The position numbers were made by a program, and so were the translations under genes. A model generated the notes under the pieces. The model made no database searches, was not told where the DNA came from, and saw only the letters and a list, made by a program, of their open reading frames with translations. A stretch of 64,000 nucleotides of DNA. Source: Propionivibrio dicarboxylicus. Its GTDB lineage: Bacteria > Pseudomonadota > Gammaproteobacteria > Burkholderiales > Rhodocyclaceae. Positions 18,470-28,200 of the stretch are shown piece after piece. The stretch is from the NCBI RefSeq assembly GCF_900099695.1, contig NZ_FNCY01000004.1, forward strand, positions 1-64,000, given 5' to 3'. Numbering within the stretch: the first letter of the stretch is position 1; each line of letters opens with the position of its first letter.

Positions 18470-19987
18470 AGGCATTTCGCCGATGCGGATCAGCGCCGCG
18501 CCAAAAGCGTCCGAGCCGGCTTTCCCCGAAAGGACGATCGTCTGCTGCAGCAACGAGTTGCCCTGGGCATCGCGCAGGCTTTTCAGGAACGGTCCTTCCT
18601 TGACCGCCCGCAGACGCGAAAGATCGCGCGGCGTGTCGGTCAGCATCACCAGGATCGTATCCTCGCCGGCCGGACCGCCCGCCCTGAAGGCCCAGCCCGG
18701 GCGCGGCAAGCGGCGCGTCTCGCCGGCCTCGATGGCATTCTGCTCGTCGAGCGCGTTCGGATAGAGCAGGTAGAGGCTGTCGTTGTCGGAACCGGCCATG
18801 ACGAGATAGAGGTAGCCGTCGCGATTGGCCGTGATCGACATTTCGAAGGCATCGACGCCGATCTTCAGCGTCGACTTCGGCACATCCACACGCATCGCCC
18901 GCGCCGCATCGCGCTGCATGTAGATTTCCTCGAGCACGCGCGACGGCTTGACGCTCACCACCGGCGGTGTGGGGGCGAGCGGAACCGCCGGAGGGGCCGA
19001 CGCAGCGGACGCCACGGCGACGGCCGGAGCGCTCGCCGCCGGCTTGGCCTCGGCAGCGATCCAGCTCGGCACGAAATCGGCATTGCCGCCGATCACCATG
19101 TTCTGCCCGGTGATGCCCGGCCAGCTGACGAGATCCTTGTTCAGCCGGTTTTGCGCGCACTGCGTCACCTCGCTGACCGTTACCGCGCCGCTGCCGTCGA
19201 TGTCGCGCGCCTCGCCGAACAGGCAGTCGCTCCAGGCCACGGTGGCGAAGCCGCCCTGATCGGGATTGTCGAACGACACCTCGTCGGGCCGCGCCGCGGC
19301 GATATGCACGACGTTGTCCGGCGTATTGCCCTGCTCGCGCATGACCAGCGCCAGCGAACGCGTCGAGAAATTCGACGGCTTCGAGCAACTCTCGGGCGCC
19401 CCGACCGGCGTGAACTTCGGCGTCAGGCGACGGCCGTTGTGCTGCAGCGAGCGCGTCGAAAACGGCGCCGTGGCGACCCCGCCGGAGAAGCAGGCGTCAT
19501 AGAAGACGAACAGCTTGTCGGTCTTCTGCGCGAGGCGCTTGAGCATGCCACCGAGTTCCTGGTTGCTGAGTGGACGGCCGTCACTGGCGAGCAAGCCCTC
19601 GACGCAATAATTCTGCGGACTGCTCGCATCGAGCCAGCGGGTGCCGTGCCCCGAGTAATAGATGAAGACGCGGTCGCCGGCGACGATACGGCGTTCGAGT
19701 CCGGCGATGGCGGCACGGATGGCGTCCGCCGTCGCCTGTCCGTCCCGGAGATAGACGATGTTTTCATCGGGAACGGCCATCGCGCGCGCCATCTTGCGTG
19801 CATTGGTAACGTCGAAGCGAACGCCTTCGAGCCTCGGGATTTCCTTCGGCCCGTACTGACCGATGGCGATGATCAGGGCATGGCGGCCGACACGCGGCGG
19901 CGGATTTCCCTGCGCCAGCGCGAAGACGGGACAGACCAGCGCGATGGCGGCGATGGCGGCAATCAGGCGGTGCAATGTAATCTGCAT
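18467..19987 (-). CDS. Secreted caspase-like peptidase (C14 fold) with C-terminal DUF4384-like domain
   Basis: The 506-residue protein has a signal peptide (to about residue 26, LAQ-GN). A caspase-hemoglobinase domain follows (about 33-265), with catalytic His114 in IYYSGHGTRW and Cys166 in VFYDACFSGG. After a Pro/Ala-rich linker (about 305-345) comes a DUF4384-like beta domain (about 365-470; NRDGYLYLVMAGSDN). It should be a periplasmic or surface cysteine peptidase with basic or unknown P1 preference. It is the last gene of a three-gene operon (spacing 6 and 7 bp) with OmpA-domain and DUF4384-like proteins, suggesting an envelope-anchored proteolytic complex. Confidence 0.88.
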   Translation of the reverse strand: MQITLHRLIAAIAAIALVCPVFALAQGNPPPRVGRHALIIAIGQYGPKEIPRLEGVRFDVTNARKMARAMAVPDENIVYLRDGQATADAIRAAIAGLERRIVAGDRVFIYYSGHGTRWLDASSPQNYCVEGLLASDGRPLSNQELGGMLKRLAQKTDKLFVFYDACFSGGVATAPFSTRSLQHNGRRLTPKFTPVGAPESCSKPSNFSTRSLALVMREQGNTPDNVVHIAAARPDEVSFDNPDQGGFATVAWSDCLFGEARDIDGSGAVTVSEVTQCAQNRLNKDLVSWPGITGQNMVIGGNADFVPSWIAAEAKPAASAPAVAVASAASAPPAVPLAPTPPVVSVKPSRVLEEIYMQRDAARAMRVDVPKSTLKIGVDAFEMSITANRDGYLYLVMAGSDNDSLYLLYPNALDEQNAIEAGETRRLPRPGWAFRAGGPAGEDTILVMLTDTPRDLSRLRAVKEGPFLKSLRDAQGNSLLQQTIVLSGKAGSDAFGAALIRIGEMP

Positions 19988-19993
19988 GATTTT

Positions 19994-20614
19994 TCAGCGC
20001 ACGGTGACGATTCTGACGCGGCGGTTCTCGCCGGCAAACGGATCCTGCGGCAGTGCAAGGTCGCGCGATCCGCGCCCGAGCGCGAACAACTGCTGCTCGG
20101 CGATCCCGCGCTCGACCAGCCACTGGCGCACGGCGTCCGCACGCTGCTGCGACAGCCGCATGTTGTAGGCGTCGCCGCCCTTGGCGTCGGTATGCCCTTC
20201 GATCAGAAACGAGTTGCCGCGCAGTTCCTGCGAGGCCAGCGCATTGGCGAGATTGCGCAGCACGAACTGGCTCTCCTGCGTGATCTTCGCCGAGTTGAAC
20301 TCGAACAGGATCGAGAGCGAGATGCTGGGTCGCGCGGCGGGTGCTGTCGGCGCGGCCATCGGTGCGGCCACACCGTTGTCGGCCGGTGCATAGCTCCCGC
20401 CACCAGGAGGCGCGACCGGCGATTCCGGCAGCGCCTGCCCGGCCGCCGGGGTCTCCGCCGCGCCTTCGGTCTTGATGACATTGAGATTGCGGAAACGGAT
20501 CGGCTGCTTCGTCGACAGCGCGTTGATGATTTCCTCGGTTCCCGGCGCGGCGGTCGGCTGCGCCCAGGAAGACGTCGCCAGGCACAACAGTAAAACGGTG
20601 ACGATGGATTTCAT
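19994..20614 (-). CDS. OmpA-family peptidoglycan-associated protein
   Basis: The 206-residue protein has a signal peptide (MKSIVTVLLLCLATSSWAQ), a low-complexity Ala/Pro linker and a C-terminal OmpA domain (about 105-206). The domain includes FEFNSAKIT, the LIEGHTDAKGGDAYN peptidoglycan-binding motif, LSQQRADAVRQWLV and NRRVRIV. It should bind peptidoglycan in the periplasm. It is not a lipoprotein, as there is no lipobox. It sits between the secreted DUF4384-like gene and the caspase gene and may anchor them to the wall. Confidence 0.9.
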   Translation of the reverse strand: MKSIVTVLLLCLATSSWAQPTAAPGTEEIINALSTKQPIRFRNLNVIKTEGAAETPAAGQALPESPVAPPGGGSYAPADNGVAAPMAAPTAPAARPSISLSILFEFNSAKITQESQFVLRNLANALASQELRGNSFLIEGHTDAKGGDAYNMRLSQQRADAVRQWLVERGIAEQQLFALGRGSRDLALPQDPFAGENRRVRIVTVR

Positions 20615-20621
20615 TCAAGCC

Positions 20622-21506
20622 TCATTCGGGTTTGACATGCTGGATCATGAGCGCCGTCGACGTGACATCGTTGCGCTCGTAGTCGGACGCTCCGGAAAAG
20701 CTCACCTTGTTGTCGGGCTGGCTCAGGTTCTGCAGCGAGCGCGTCTTGATCACCCCCTTGGCCGCCGCCGCAACGCGCGGATTCTGGCCCGCGCCACAGG
20801 CCGGCAGGCGATTGCCGAATTCGCTCTTGAGCGCTTCCATGTCGGGACCGCCCGGCACGCAGGGGAAGAAATAAAGCCGGATCACCTCGACGCCCGGCTG
20901 GCCGACGAGCTTGATGCCGTGGTCCGAGGGAATCCGGTTGGTCGCGCCGGGAAAAACCGTGTAGACGCCGAGATCGTTGATCTGGCCGGCGGGATCGATG
21001 TTTTCGAGACGCACCTGACCGGGCAGGTTGGTGGCATAGCGGATGGCAAAGACATCGCCGGTCTTCAGCGACGCCGTCGCTTCGTTGAGCGACGAGGTGC
21101 GCAGCACGTCGAAAGACTTGGGGTCGAGCTGGTCGATGGAGTAGCCGATCGTCGGCACCAGCCGTTCGTTGGCAGGACCGTTCCCGGCCTCCGGCCCGAC
21201 GCCGATGAGATTCTGTGACATATCCACCAGCGGCTTGAAGATGCCGTCGATCTCGTTCTTGAACACCTTCTGGAACATCATGCTGCCGATCTGCTGAACG
21301 ACGAAACCGAGCAGGGGCGCGAACTTCGGCTGCGGCGCGCTGGCCGCCGCATCGCCCTCGCCGCTCGGCGGCGGCGATTGGGCCAAGCTTGACGCTGCCG
21401 GCGATATCAGCGCCAACGCCAAGAGCATCGACCCCCCCCGGCGGGCACGCGAAGCGCTGCCGCGACGCCATGCCAAAAGCTTTTCTTCCGACTGACCGGA
21501 AATCAT
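20622..21506 (-). CDS. Exported protein with DUF4384-like domain, function unknown
   Basis: The 294-residue protein begins with an extended basic N-region and a hydrophobic core (MLLALALISPAASSLAQ), consistent with export. A strong GGGGAGG ribosome binding site supports the ATG at 21506. Residues about 150-215 resemble DUF4384 (LKTGDVFAIRYATN, RLENIDPAGQI, GVEVIRLYFFP), the same kind of domain seen at the end of the caspase two genes downstream. The remainder is not recognised. It is the first gene of the caspase operon. Confidence 0.75.
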   Translation of the reverse strand: MISGQSEEKLLAWRRGSASRARRGGSMLLALALISPAASSLAQSPPPSGEGDAAASAPQPKFAPLLGFVVQQIGSMMFQKVFKNEIDGIFKPLVDMSQNLIGVGPEAGNGPANERLVPTIGYSIDQLDPKSFDVLRTSSLNEATASLKTGDVFAIRYATNLPGQVRLENIDPAGQINDLGVYTVFPGATNRIPSDHGIKLVGQPGVEVIRLYFFPCVPGGPDMEALKSEFGNRLPACGAGQNPRVAAAAKGVIKTRSLQNLSQPDNKVSFSGASDYERNDVTSTALMIQHVKPE

Positions 21507-21738
21507 GCGCCACCTCCCCGTGCAACGGCCTTCTCCACTGCGTCGAGACCGCTACCGCTGCCATGAACAAAGACCATCGCCAAGACGATCGTATTAGCGC
21601 TGCCTCATCACACTAACGCTAGCATGCCCGGCAGGGTCTGGCAAACCGATTACGACGCGAACGTCATGCTGCCGCCGGCACCGGACTCAGCCCGGATGAA
21701 TACCTGCAAGCACCGGAAAAACGAGGCGGGGCGACGGC

Positions 21739-22641
21739 CTATTCCTCTTCGTACGGCAGCACGGTCACTGCCACCTCCGGCTGATGCGCATCGCCGCCGA
21801 GGATGACGCCGCGCAGCGGCGACACGTCGCCGAAATCGCGGCCCCAGGCGACGGTGATGTGCTCGCGGTCGGGCAGCACGTTGTTGGTCGGATCGAAATC
21901 CACCCAGATGCCGCCGGAGACATCGGGACAGAAGACCGACAGCCATGCATGCGAGGCATCGGCGCCGACCAGGCGCGGCTTTCCGGGCGGCGGCCGGGTC
22001 AGCAGATAACCGCTGACGTAACGCGCCGACAAGCCGAGCGAGCGCAGGCAGGAAATCATCAGATGGGCAAAATCCTGGCAGACGCCGCGCCGCTGTTCGA
22101 GCACCGTCAGCACCGGCGTCGCCACCGTCGTCGCCCCGGCATCGTAGCGAAAGTCGCGGAACACCCGTTGCATCAGGTCGCGCACCGCGTCGAGCAATGG
22201 CCGCCCCGGCGTGAAGCTCGGCGCAGCATAGGCGGCGAACTCGCGCTTGACCCGCGTATAGGGCGACTCGAACAAATAGATGCTGGCCTCCAGTTCGACC
22301 GGCAGCACGCCGTAGGCCAGGCGATCGCGCACCGACTCCCATTCCGGCGCCGCGAAGGCGGTCGCGTCGAGCCGCCGCGAACGCACCTCGATACGACTCT
22401 CGGCCCGCACCAGCAGGCTGCCGTGCGGCGCCTCGATGGCGAACTGACGCACCGGATTACCGAAACTATCGACGCGCACACGATCGACGCCCGGCGTCGG
22501 CGCAATGACGATCTCATGGGCAATGGAGCGCTGCCACGGACAGGCGCGCGGCGTCAGGTGCAGAAGCTGGCGCGACAGCGAGACCGGGCTCTCGTAGTCG
22601 TAGCGGGTCTCGTGGATGACGTGATAGCGCGCGATATCCAT
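21739..22641 (-). CDS. Transglutaminase-like cysteine protein
   Basis: The 300-residue protein has an N-terminal beta domain (HETRYDYESPVSLSRQLLHL) and a transglutaminase core with the catalytic triad. Cys is in RRGVCQDFAHLM, His in DASHAWLSVF and Asp in WVDFDPTNN. It starts five bases after the stop of the fused ATP-grasp/alpha-E gene and ends the three-gene operon. In these systems the transglutaminase-like proteins are predicted to hydrolyse or transfer peptide amides made by the ligase. No signal peptide is seen, so it is probably cytoplasmic. Confidence 0.92.
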   Translation of the reverse strand: MDIARYHVIHETRYDYESPVSLSRQLLHLTPRACPWQRSIAHEIVIAPTPGVDRVRVDSFGNPVRQFAIEAPHGSLLVRAESRIEVRSRRLDATAFAAPEWESVRDRLAYGVLPVELEASIYLFESPYTRVKREFAAYAAPSFTPGRPLLDAVRDLMQRVFRDFRYDAGATTVATPVLTVLEQRRGVCQDFAHLMISCLRSLGLSARYVSGYLLTRPPPGKPRLVGADASHAWLSVFCPDVSGGIWVDFDPTNNVLPDREHITVAWGRDFGDVSPLRGVILGGDAHQPEVAVTVLPYEEE

Positions 22642-22646
22642 GCGTC

Positions 22647-25184
22647 TCACGCCGCCAGGGTCGGCCGACCGACGTCGCCGACATGGGTGAAATAGCGCAT
22701 CGCCAGCCGATCGGACAAGCGCGAGGCATCCTGCGCGATCGTATCGAGCAGCTCGGCCAGATCCGGACAATTGCCGCAGGCGGCGCAAGCCTCGGGATCG
22801 CGCAGCGCCGAACAGTGCAGATCGAACTGCCGCAAGCGTTCGAGCGCGGCGCGCAGGGCTTGGCATTCGGATTCGCCGCCGGGATGCGGCAATTCGCGCT
22901 GCAGGCGGTCGACATAGCGGACGAGGTTCGCCACCTGGAAAATCACCGCGTGCGGGTTGGCGTCGTCGAAGACGATCAGGTCGATCGCCGGCAGGAGTTC
23001 GGGCTGCGCCATGTAGCGCGAGCGGTAGGTGATGATGCTGTCGGCGAGTTCGAGCAGCCACTCGAGACAGCCCGGTTGACGCGCCGAATCGAGGCGCAGG
23101 AAGGCGGCGATGGCATTGGCCAGAAAGACCAGGCGTTCGAGCCGCCGGCCGATGATCAGGAAACGCCAGCCGTCGTCGCGCGTCATGTCGTCCATGGCGA
23201 ACCCGGCCAGCGCCGACGATGCCAGTAGCATCTGGTCGATGAAGGACATCGCCTCGCCGAGCGAAGGCTTTGCCTTGGCATACGCCTGCAGCTGGTGCTG
23301 GAGGCGATTCAAGGCATGCCAGTTGTCGAGCGAAAACCGTTCGCGCACCTGCGCGCCGACCCAGAGCAGGCGGCGGATGTCGCCGGCCAGGCCGTCGCCC
23401 CACTCGGGCGCGCACAGCGCCGTCAGCAACTGCGTCTCGATCTCGCGCCGGCCCGGCGTCTTGCCCGCCACCGCCGGCAGCAGCTGCAGCACCCGCCCGG
23501 TCTCGTAGGCCGAGCGCAGCGCGGCGAGATCCTCGTCGGCGCTCGCATCGACGAGCCGCGACAAGCCGGCGCGCAGCAGCCGCGCCATGTCCTCGCAGCG
23601 TTCGGCATAGCGGCCGAACCAGAACAGGTTCTCGACGACGCGCGACGACAGGTTGCTGCCGCTGCGCACAAGATCGGCGCGGCCGATCGGCGGCTTGATC
23701 AGGCTGAAGGCGCCAGCCGGTTCGTCGCTGAGCACCCAGGCGTCCTTGCTCGACCCGCCGCGCTGCATCGAGATGAAGCGCGTCTGCGTCGCCGAGGTGA
23801 CGCGCGTCAATCCGCCCGGCATCACCCGGTAGCCCTGCGGCGTCGCCGCCACATAGACGCGCAGCGCGATGCCGCGCGGAATCAGCCGACGCTCATGCGG
23901 CGCGCTCCACGACGGCGCCTGCGAGAAGCGCACCAGTTCCTGCGCGACATAGGCCGTCGGCCGCGCCTTGAGGCGTTCGATCATCTCGGCGCGGGCAGCG
24001 CCGCGCAACTCGCTACCGAACACCGGTTCCAGCCGCTGCGAGGGATAGGCGCCCTTGATGACGAGCCGGTCGAGGTGTTCGATGACGAACTCCAGCGCCG
24101 TCGGCTCGCCGCACCACCAGGTGCCGACCGAGGGCATCGCCAGCGACTCGCCGAGCAGCTTCTCGCAGATGCCGGGCAGAAATCCCGGCAAGGCCGCCGA
24201 TTCGAGCACGCCGCTGCCAAGCGCGTTGGCGACCAGCACGGTGCCGGCGCGCGCCGCCTGCAACAGCCCCGGCACGCCGAGCGCCGAATCGCCGCGCAGT
24301 TCGAGCGGATCGCAGAAATCGTCGTCGAGCCGGCGCAGGATCGCATGCACGCGCCGCAAGCCGGTCAGCGTCTTCAGATAGACGCGGTCGTCGCGCACCG
24401 TCAGATCCTGGCCTTCGACGAGCGGATAACCGAGATAGCGCGCCAGATAGGCGTGCTCGAAATAGGTCTCGTTGTAGGGGCCGGGCGTCAGCAGCACGAC
24501 CAGCGGGGCGCCGCCGTCCTCGTCCTTGCTCGCCCAGTGCGCCAGCCCTTCCTGCAGGGCGGCGAAGAAGCCGGCGAGATGACGAACGCCGAGTTCGCGG
24601 AATTTTTCCGGAAAGAGACGCGAAACGATCAGGCGGTTCTCCAGCGCGTAACCGGCGCCCGAAGGCGCTTGCGTGCGGTCGGCGATCACCCACCACTGGC
24701 CGTCGGGCGAACGCGCCAGATCGGCAGCATACAGATGCAGCCAGATGTCATCGGGCGGACGCATCCCCTGGCACGGCCAGAGGAAGCCATTGTGACCATA
24801 GACGAGCGCCGCCGGCAGGTTGCCGTCGCGGAGCAGGCGTTGTTCACCATAGAGATCGCCGAGCAAGGCATTGAAGAGCCGCGCACGCTGCGTCACCGCC
24901 GCCGCGATGCCGCTCCACTCCTGCTGCGACAGGATCAGCGGCAGCGGATCGAGCTCCCAGGGCCGGTCGGCGCCCTTGGGATCGGCATAAACGTTGTACG
25001 TGACCCCGTTTTCCAGAATGCGGCGGCGGACGAAATCGCGCTGATGGCGCATCTGTGCCGGCGTCGCGCTGTCGAGATGGTCGAAGAAGGCCTTCCATGA
25101 CGGACGCAACTGACCGTTCTCGGCGAGCATCTCGTCGAAACGGTCGGTCTGGCGCGGATAATTCGCGAGCAGGGAGCGCGGCAT
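22647..25184 (-). CDS. Circularly permuted ATP-grasp and alpha-E fusion protein
   Basis: The 845-residue fusion has an ATP-grasp amidoligase part (about 1-500; ALENRLIVSRLFPE, VVLLTPGPYNETYFEHAYLA, RRLDDDFCDPLELRGDSALG, VIKGAYPSQ, RGIALRVYVA, VMPGGLTRV). An alpha-E domain follows (about 510-840; SRVVENLFWFGRYAERCEDM). It unites in one chain what the genes at 15767-18141 encode separately. It lies 20 bp after the DUF2126 transglutaminase gene and 5 bp before the second transglutaminase. The ribosome binding site is weak, so translation may depend on coupling. Confidence 0.93.
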   Translation of the reverse strand: MPRSLLANYPRQTDRFDEMLAENGQLRPSWKAFFDHLDSATPAQMRHQRDFVRRRILENGVTYNVYADPKGADRPWELDPLPLILSQQEWSGIAAAVTQRARLFNALLGDLYGEQRLLRDGNLPAALVYGHNGFLWPCQGMRPPDDIWLHLYAADLARSPDGQWWVIADRTQAPSGAGYALENRLIVSRLFPEKFRELGVRHLAGFFAALQEGLAHWASKDEDGGAPLVVLLTPGPYNETYFEHAYLARYLGYPLVEGQDLTVRDDRVYLKTLTGLRRVHAILRRLDDDFCDPLELRGDSALGVPGLLQAARAGTVLVANALGSGVLESAALPGFLPGICEKLLGESLAMPSVGTWWCGEPTALEFVIEHLDRLVIKGAYPSQRLEPVFGSELRGAARAEMIERLKARPTAYVAQELVRFSQAPSWSAPHERRLIPRGIALRVYVAATPQGYRVMPGGLTRVTSATQTRFISMQRGGSSKDAWVLSDEPAGAFSLIKPPIGRADLVRSGSNLSSRVVENLFWFGRYAERCEDMARLLRAGLSRLVDASADEDLAALRSAYETGRVLQLLPAVAGKTPGRREIETQLLTALCAPEWGDGLAGDIRRLLWVGAQVRERFSLDNWHALNRLQHQLQAYAKAKPSLGEAMSFIDQMLLASSALAGFAMDDMTRDDGWRFLIIGRRLERLVFLANAIAAFLRLDSARQPGCLEWLLELADSIITYRSRYMAQPELLPAIDLIVFDDANPHAVIFQVANLVRYVDRLQRELPHPGGESECQALRAALERLRQFDLHCSALRDPEACAACGNCPDLAELLDTIAQDASRLSDRLAMRYFTHVGDVGRPTLAA

Positions 25185-25203
25185 GGAAGAGCGTCGGGGA
25201 AGC

Positions 25204-28200
25204 TTATGGGCGGCGCAAGTCTAGCGTAAACGGGAAACTGGCGTTATGCACCGGTTCTGCCGCCTCGATGCGTCCCGGCGTATGGCCGAGCACCGTGAAG
25301 CGCGCCAGACGGCGTCCTTCGGCCTCATAGGCATTGACCGGATACCGCTCGAAATTGCGGCCGCCCGGATGCGCGACATGGTAACGGCATCCGCCGAGCG
25401 AACGCCGCGTCCAGGTATCGACGAGATCGAAACTCAGCGGCGCCTGCACACCGATCGTCGGATGCAGGCAGGACGCCGGCTGCCAGGCGCGGTAACGCAC
25501 GCCGGCGACGAATTCGCCGACGCTGCCGGTCGCCTGCAGAGGTACGGGCACACCGTTGCAGGTCAGCACATAGCGATCGCTGGCCATGCCGATGGCTTTG
25601 ACCTGGACGCGTTCGACCGAGGAATCGACATAGCGCACGGTGCCGCCGATGGCGCCCTCCTCGCCCATCACATGCCAGGGTTCGAGCGCATGGCGCACTT
25701 CGATCTCCATGCCCTGCACGGCGAAACCGCCATGACGCGGGAAGCGGAACTCGAAATGCGGCGCGAACCAGTCGGGATGGAAGGCGTAGCCGGCATCGTT
25801 GAGCTCGAAGATGACGTCATTGAAATCCTGCTGCACGAAATGCGGCAGCATGAAGCGGTCATGCAGTTCGGTACCCCAGCGCACCAGCCGGGACGGCGCA
25901 TACGGCGTCTTCCAGAAGCGCGCAATCAGCGCCCGCAACAGCAACTGCTGCGCCAGCGACATGCGCGCGTGCGGCGGCATCTCGAAGGCGCGCATTTCCA
26001 GGAGGCCGAGCCGGCCGCTGGCGCTGTCGGGCGAATAGAGCTTGTCGATGCAGAACTCGGCGCGGTGCGTGTTGCCGGTGGCATCGACGAGCAGATGACG
26101 CAGCAGCCGGTCGATCAGCCACGGCGGCACCTCGGTCCCGACCGGCGGCAACTGCCGGAAGGCGATTTCCAGTTCATAGACCGCGTCGTTGCGCGCCTCG
26201 TCGATGCGCGGCGCCTGGCTGGTCGGGCCGATGAACAGGCCCGAGAAGAGATAGGACAAGGACGGATGGTTATGCCAGTAGGAAATCAGGCTGCGCAGCA
26301 GATCGGGCCGGCGCAGGAAAGGCGAGTCGAGCGGCGTCGCGGCGCCGAGGACAAAGTGATTGCCGCCGCCGGTGCCGGTGTGGCGCCCGTCGAGCATGAA
26401 CTTCTCGGTCGACAGCCGCGACAGGCGCGCCGCCTCGTACAGATGCGTGCTGCGCTCGACGAGTTCGGCCCAGTCGGCGCATGGCTGGATATTGACTTCG
26501 ATGACGCCGGGATCGGGCGTAACGCTGAATTTCTCCAAGCGGGCGTCGCGCGGCGGCTCGTAGCCTTCGAGGATCACCGGCGCGCACAGTGCCTGCGCGG
26601 TCGCCTCGACGGCAGCGACGAGTTCCAGATAGTCCTCGAGACAGGAGGTCGGTGGCATGAACACATAGAGCACGCCATTGCGTGCCTGCGCCGACATCGC
26701 CGTGCGCGTGATCCAGGCGGCCGATTCGTGCTGCTGCGGCCAACGCTCGAACGCCGCCGCGCCGGCCGTCGCGAACAGGCCGCTGGCGCCCCTGCCATCG
26801 ATATCGAGCGGCAACGCACCTTCCGCCAGCGCGCGCTCGTCGAGCGTCGTGCGGATCTCATGATAGGCGCGTAACGGCGGCACTGCCTGCGTCGGATCGG
26901 GCGCATTGACATAGGGATAATCGGCGCGAGCGACCCAGGGCTGCGAATCGAGCGGCAGGCGGTAACCGACCGGCGAATCGCCGGGAATCAGGTAACAGCG
27001 CTCGGTCCGCAGGAACCACGGCCCGGTCTGCCAGCGGCCGCGCACGAAACTGCGCGCGATCGGCAGCACATACCCGACGACGGCGTCGAGTCCCAACGTA
27101 AACACCCGCGCCAGGCGCTCGCGTTCGAGCGGATCGTCGAGCCGCGCATCGAAAGGATCGACGTTCACCGGCAAGCGCCGCTCGCGCCACAGATAGTAGA
27201 AGGCGTCCTCATAGGCCGGAAACATGTACTGACCGTCAAGATCGAGCCGCTCGGCAACACCTTGCAGGAAGCGCCCGGCGAGATCGGCGTCGGCACCGTA
27301 ATCCTGCGTCTCGTCGGCGATCAGCGCATCATTCTTCCAGATCGGTTCGCCGTCCTTGCGCCAGAAACAATTGAGCGCCCAGCGCGGCAACTGCTCGCCC
27401 GGGTACCACTTGCCCTGGCCGAAATGCGCCAGCCCCTGCCCCTGCGGCGCGTATTTCTCGCGCAGGCGGCGGAAGAGATCGGCGGCACGCTGGCGCTTGG
27501 TCGGACCGAGCGCCTCGGTATTCCACTCTGCGCCGTCAGGATCGTCGATCGAGATGAAGGTCGGCTCGCCGCCCATCGTCAGGCGCACGTCGCCGGCGGC
27601 GAGATCGGCATCGATGCGCTGCCCGAGCCCCTCGATGGCGGCCCATTGCGCGTCGGAATAAGGCTTGGTCACCCGCGGCGTCTCGGCGATCCGCTCGACC
27701 GACATGGTGTGGGAGAACTCGCATTCGCACGCGTCGGAAAAGCCGCTGATCGGCGCCGCCGACGACGGCTCCGGCGAACACGCGATTGGAATGTGTCCCT
27801 CACCGGCGAACAAGCCGGAGGTCGGGTCGAGGCCGATCCAGCCGGCACCAGGCAGGTAGACCTCGCACCAGGCATGCAGGTCGGTGAAATCGCGTTCGGC
27901 CCCCGACGGCCCGTCGAGTGACTTGACGTCGGGAACGAGCTGGATCAGGTAACCGGAGACGAAGCGCGCGGCCAGGCCGAGATGGCGCAGCACCTGCACC
28001 AGCAGCCAGGCCGAATCGCGGCAGGAGCCCGACGCCTTGACCAGCGTCTCGCCCGGCGTCTGCACGCCCGGCTCCATGCGAATCACGTAACCGATGGCGC
28101 GCTGCACGCGCTGGTTGAGCGACACGAGAAAATCGACGCTCGCCTGCGGCGTGCGCGGGATGCCATCGACGAAGGCCTGAAAGAGCGGCGTCGCCGGTAG

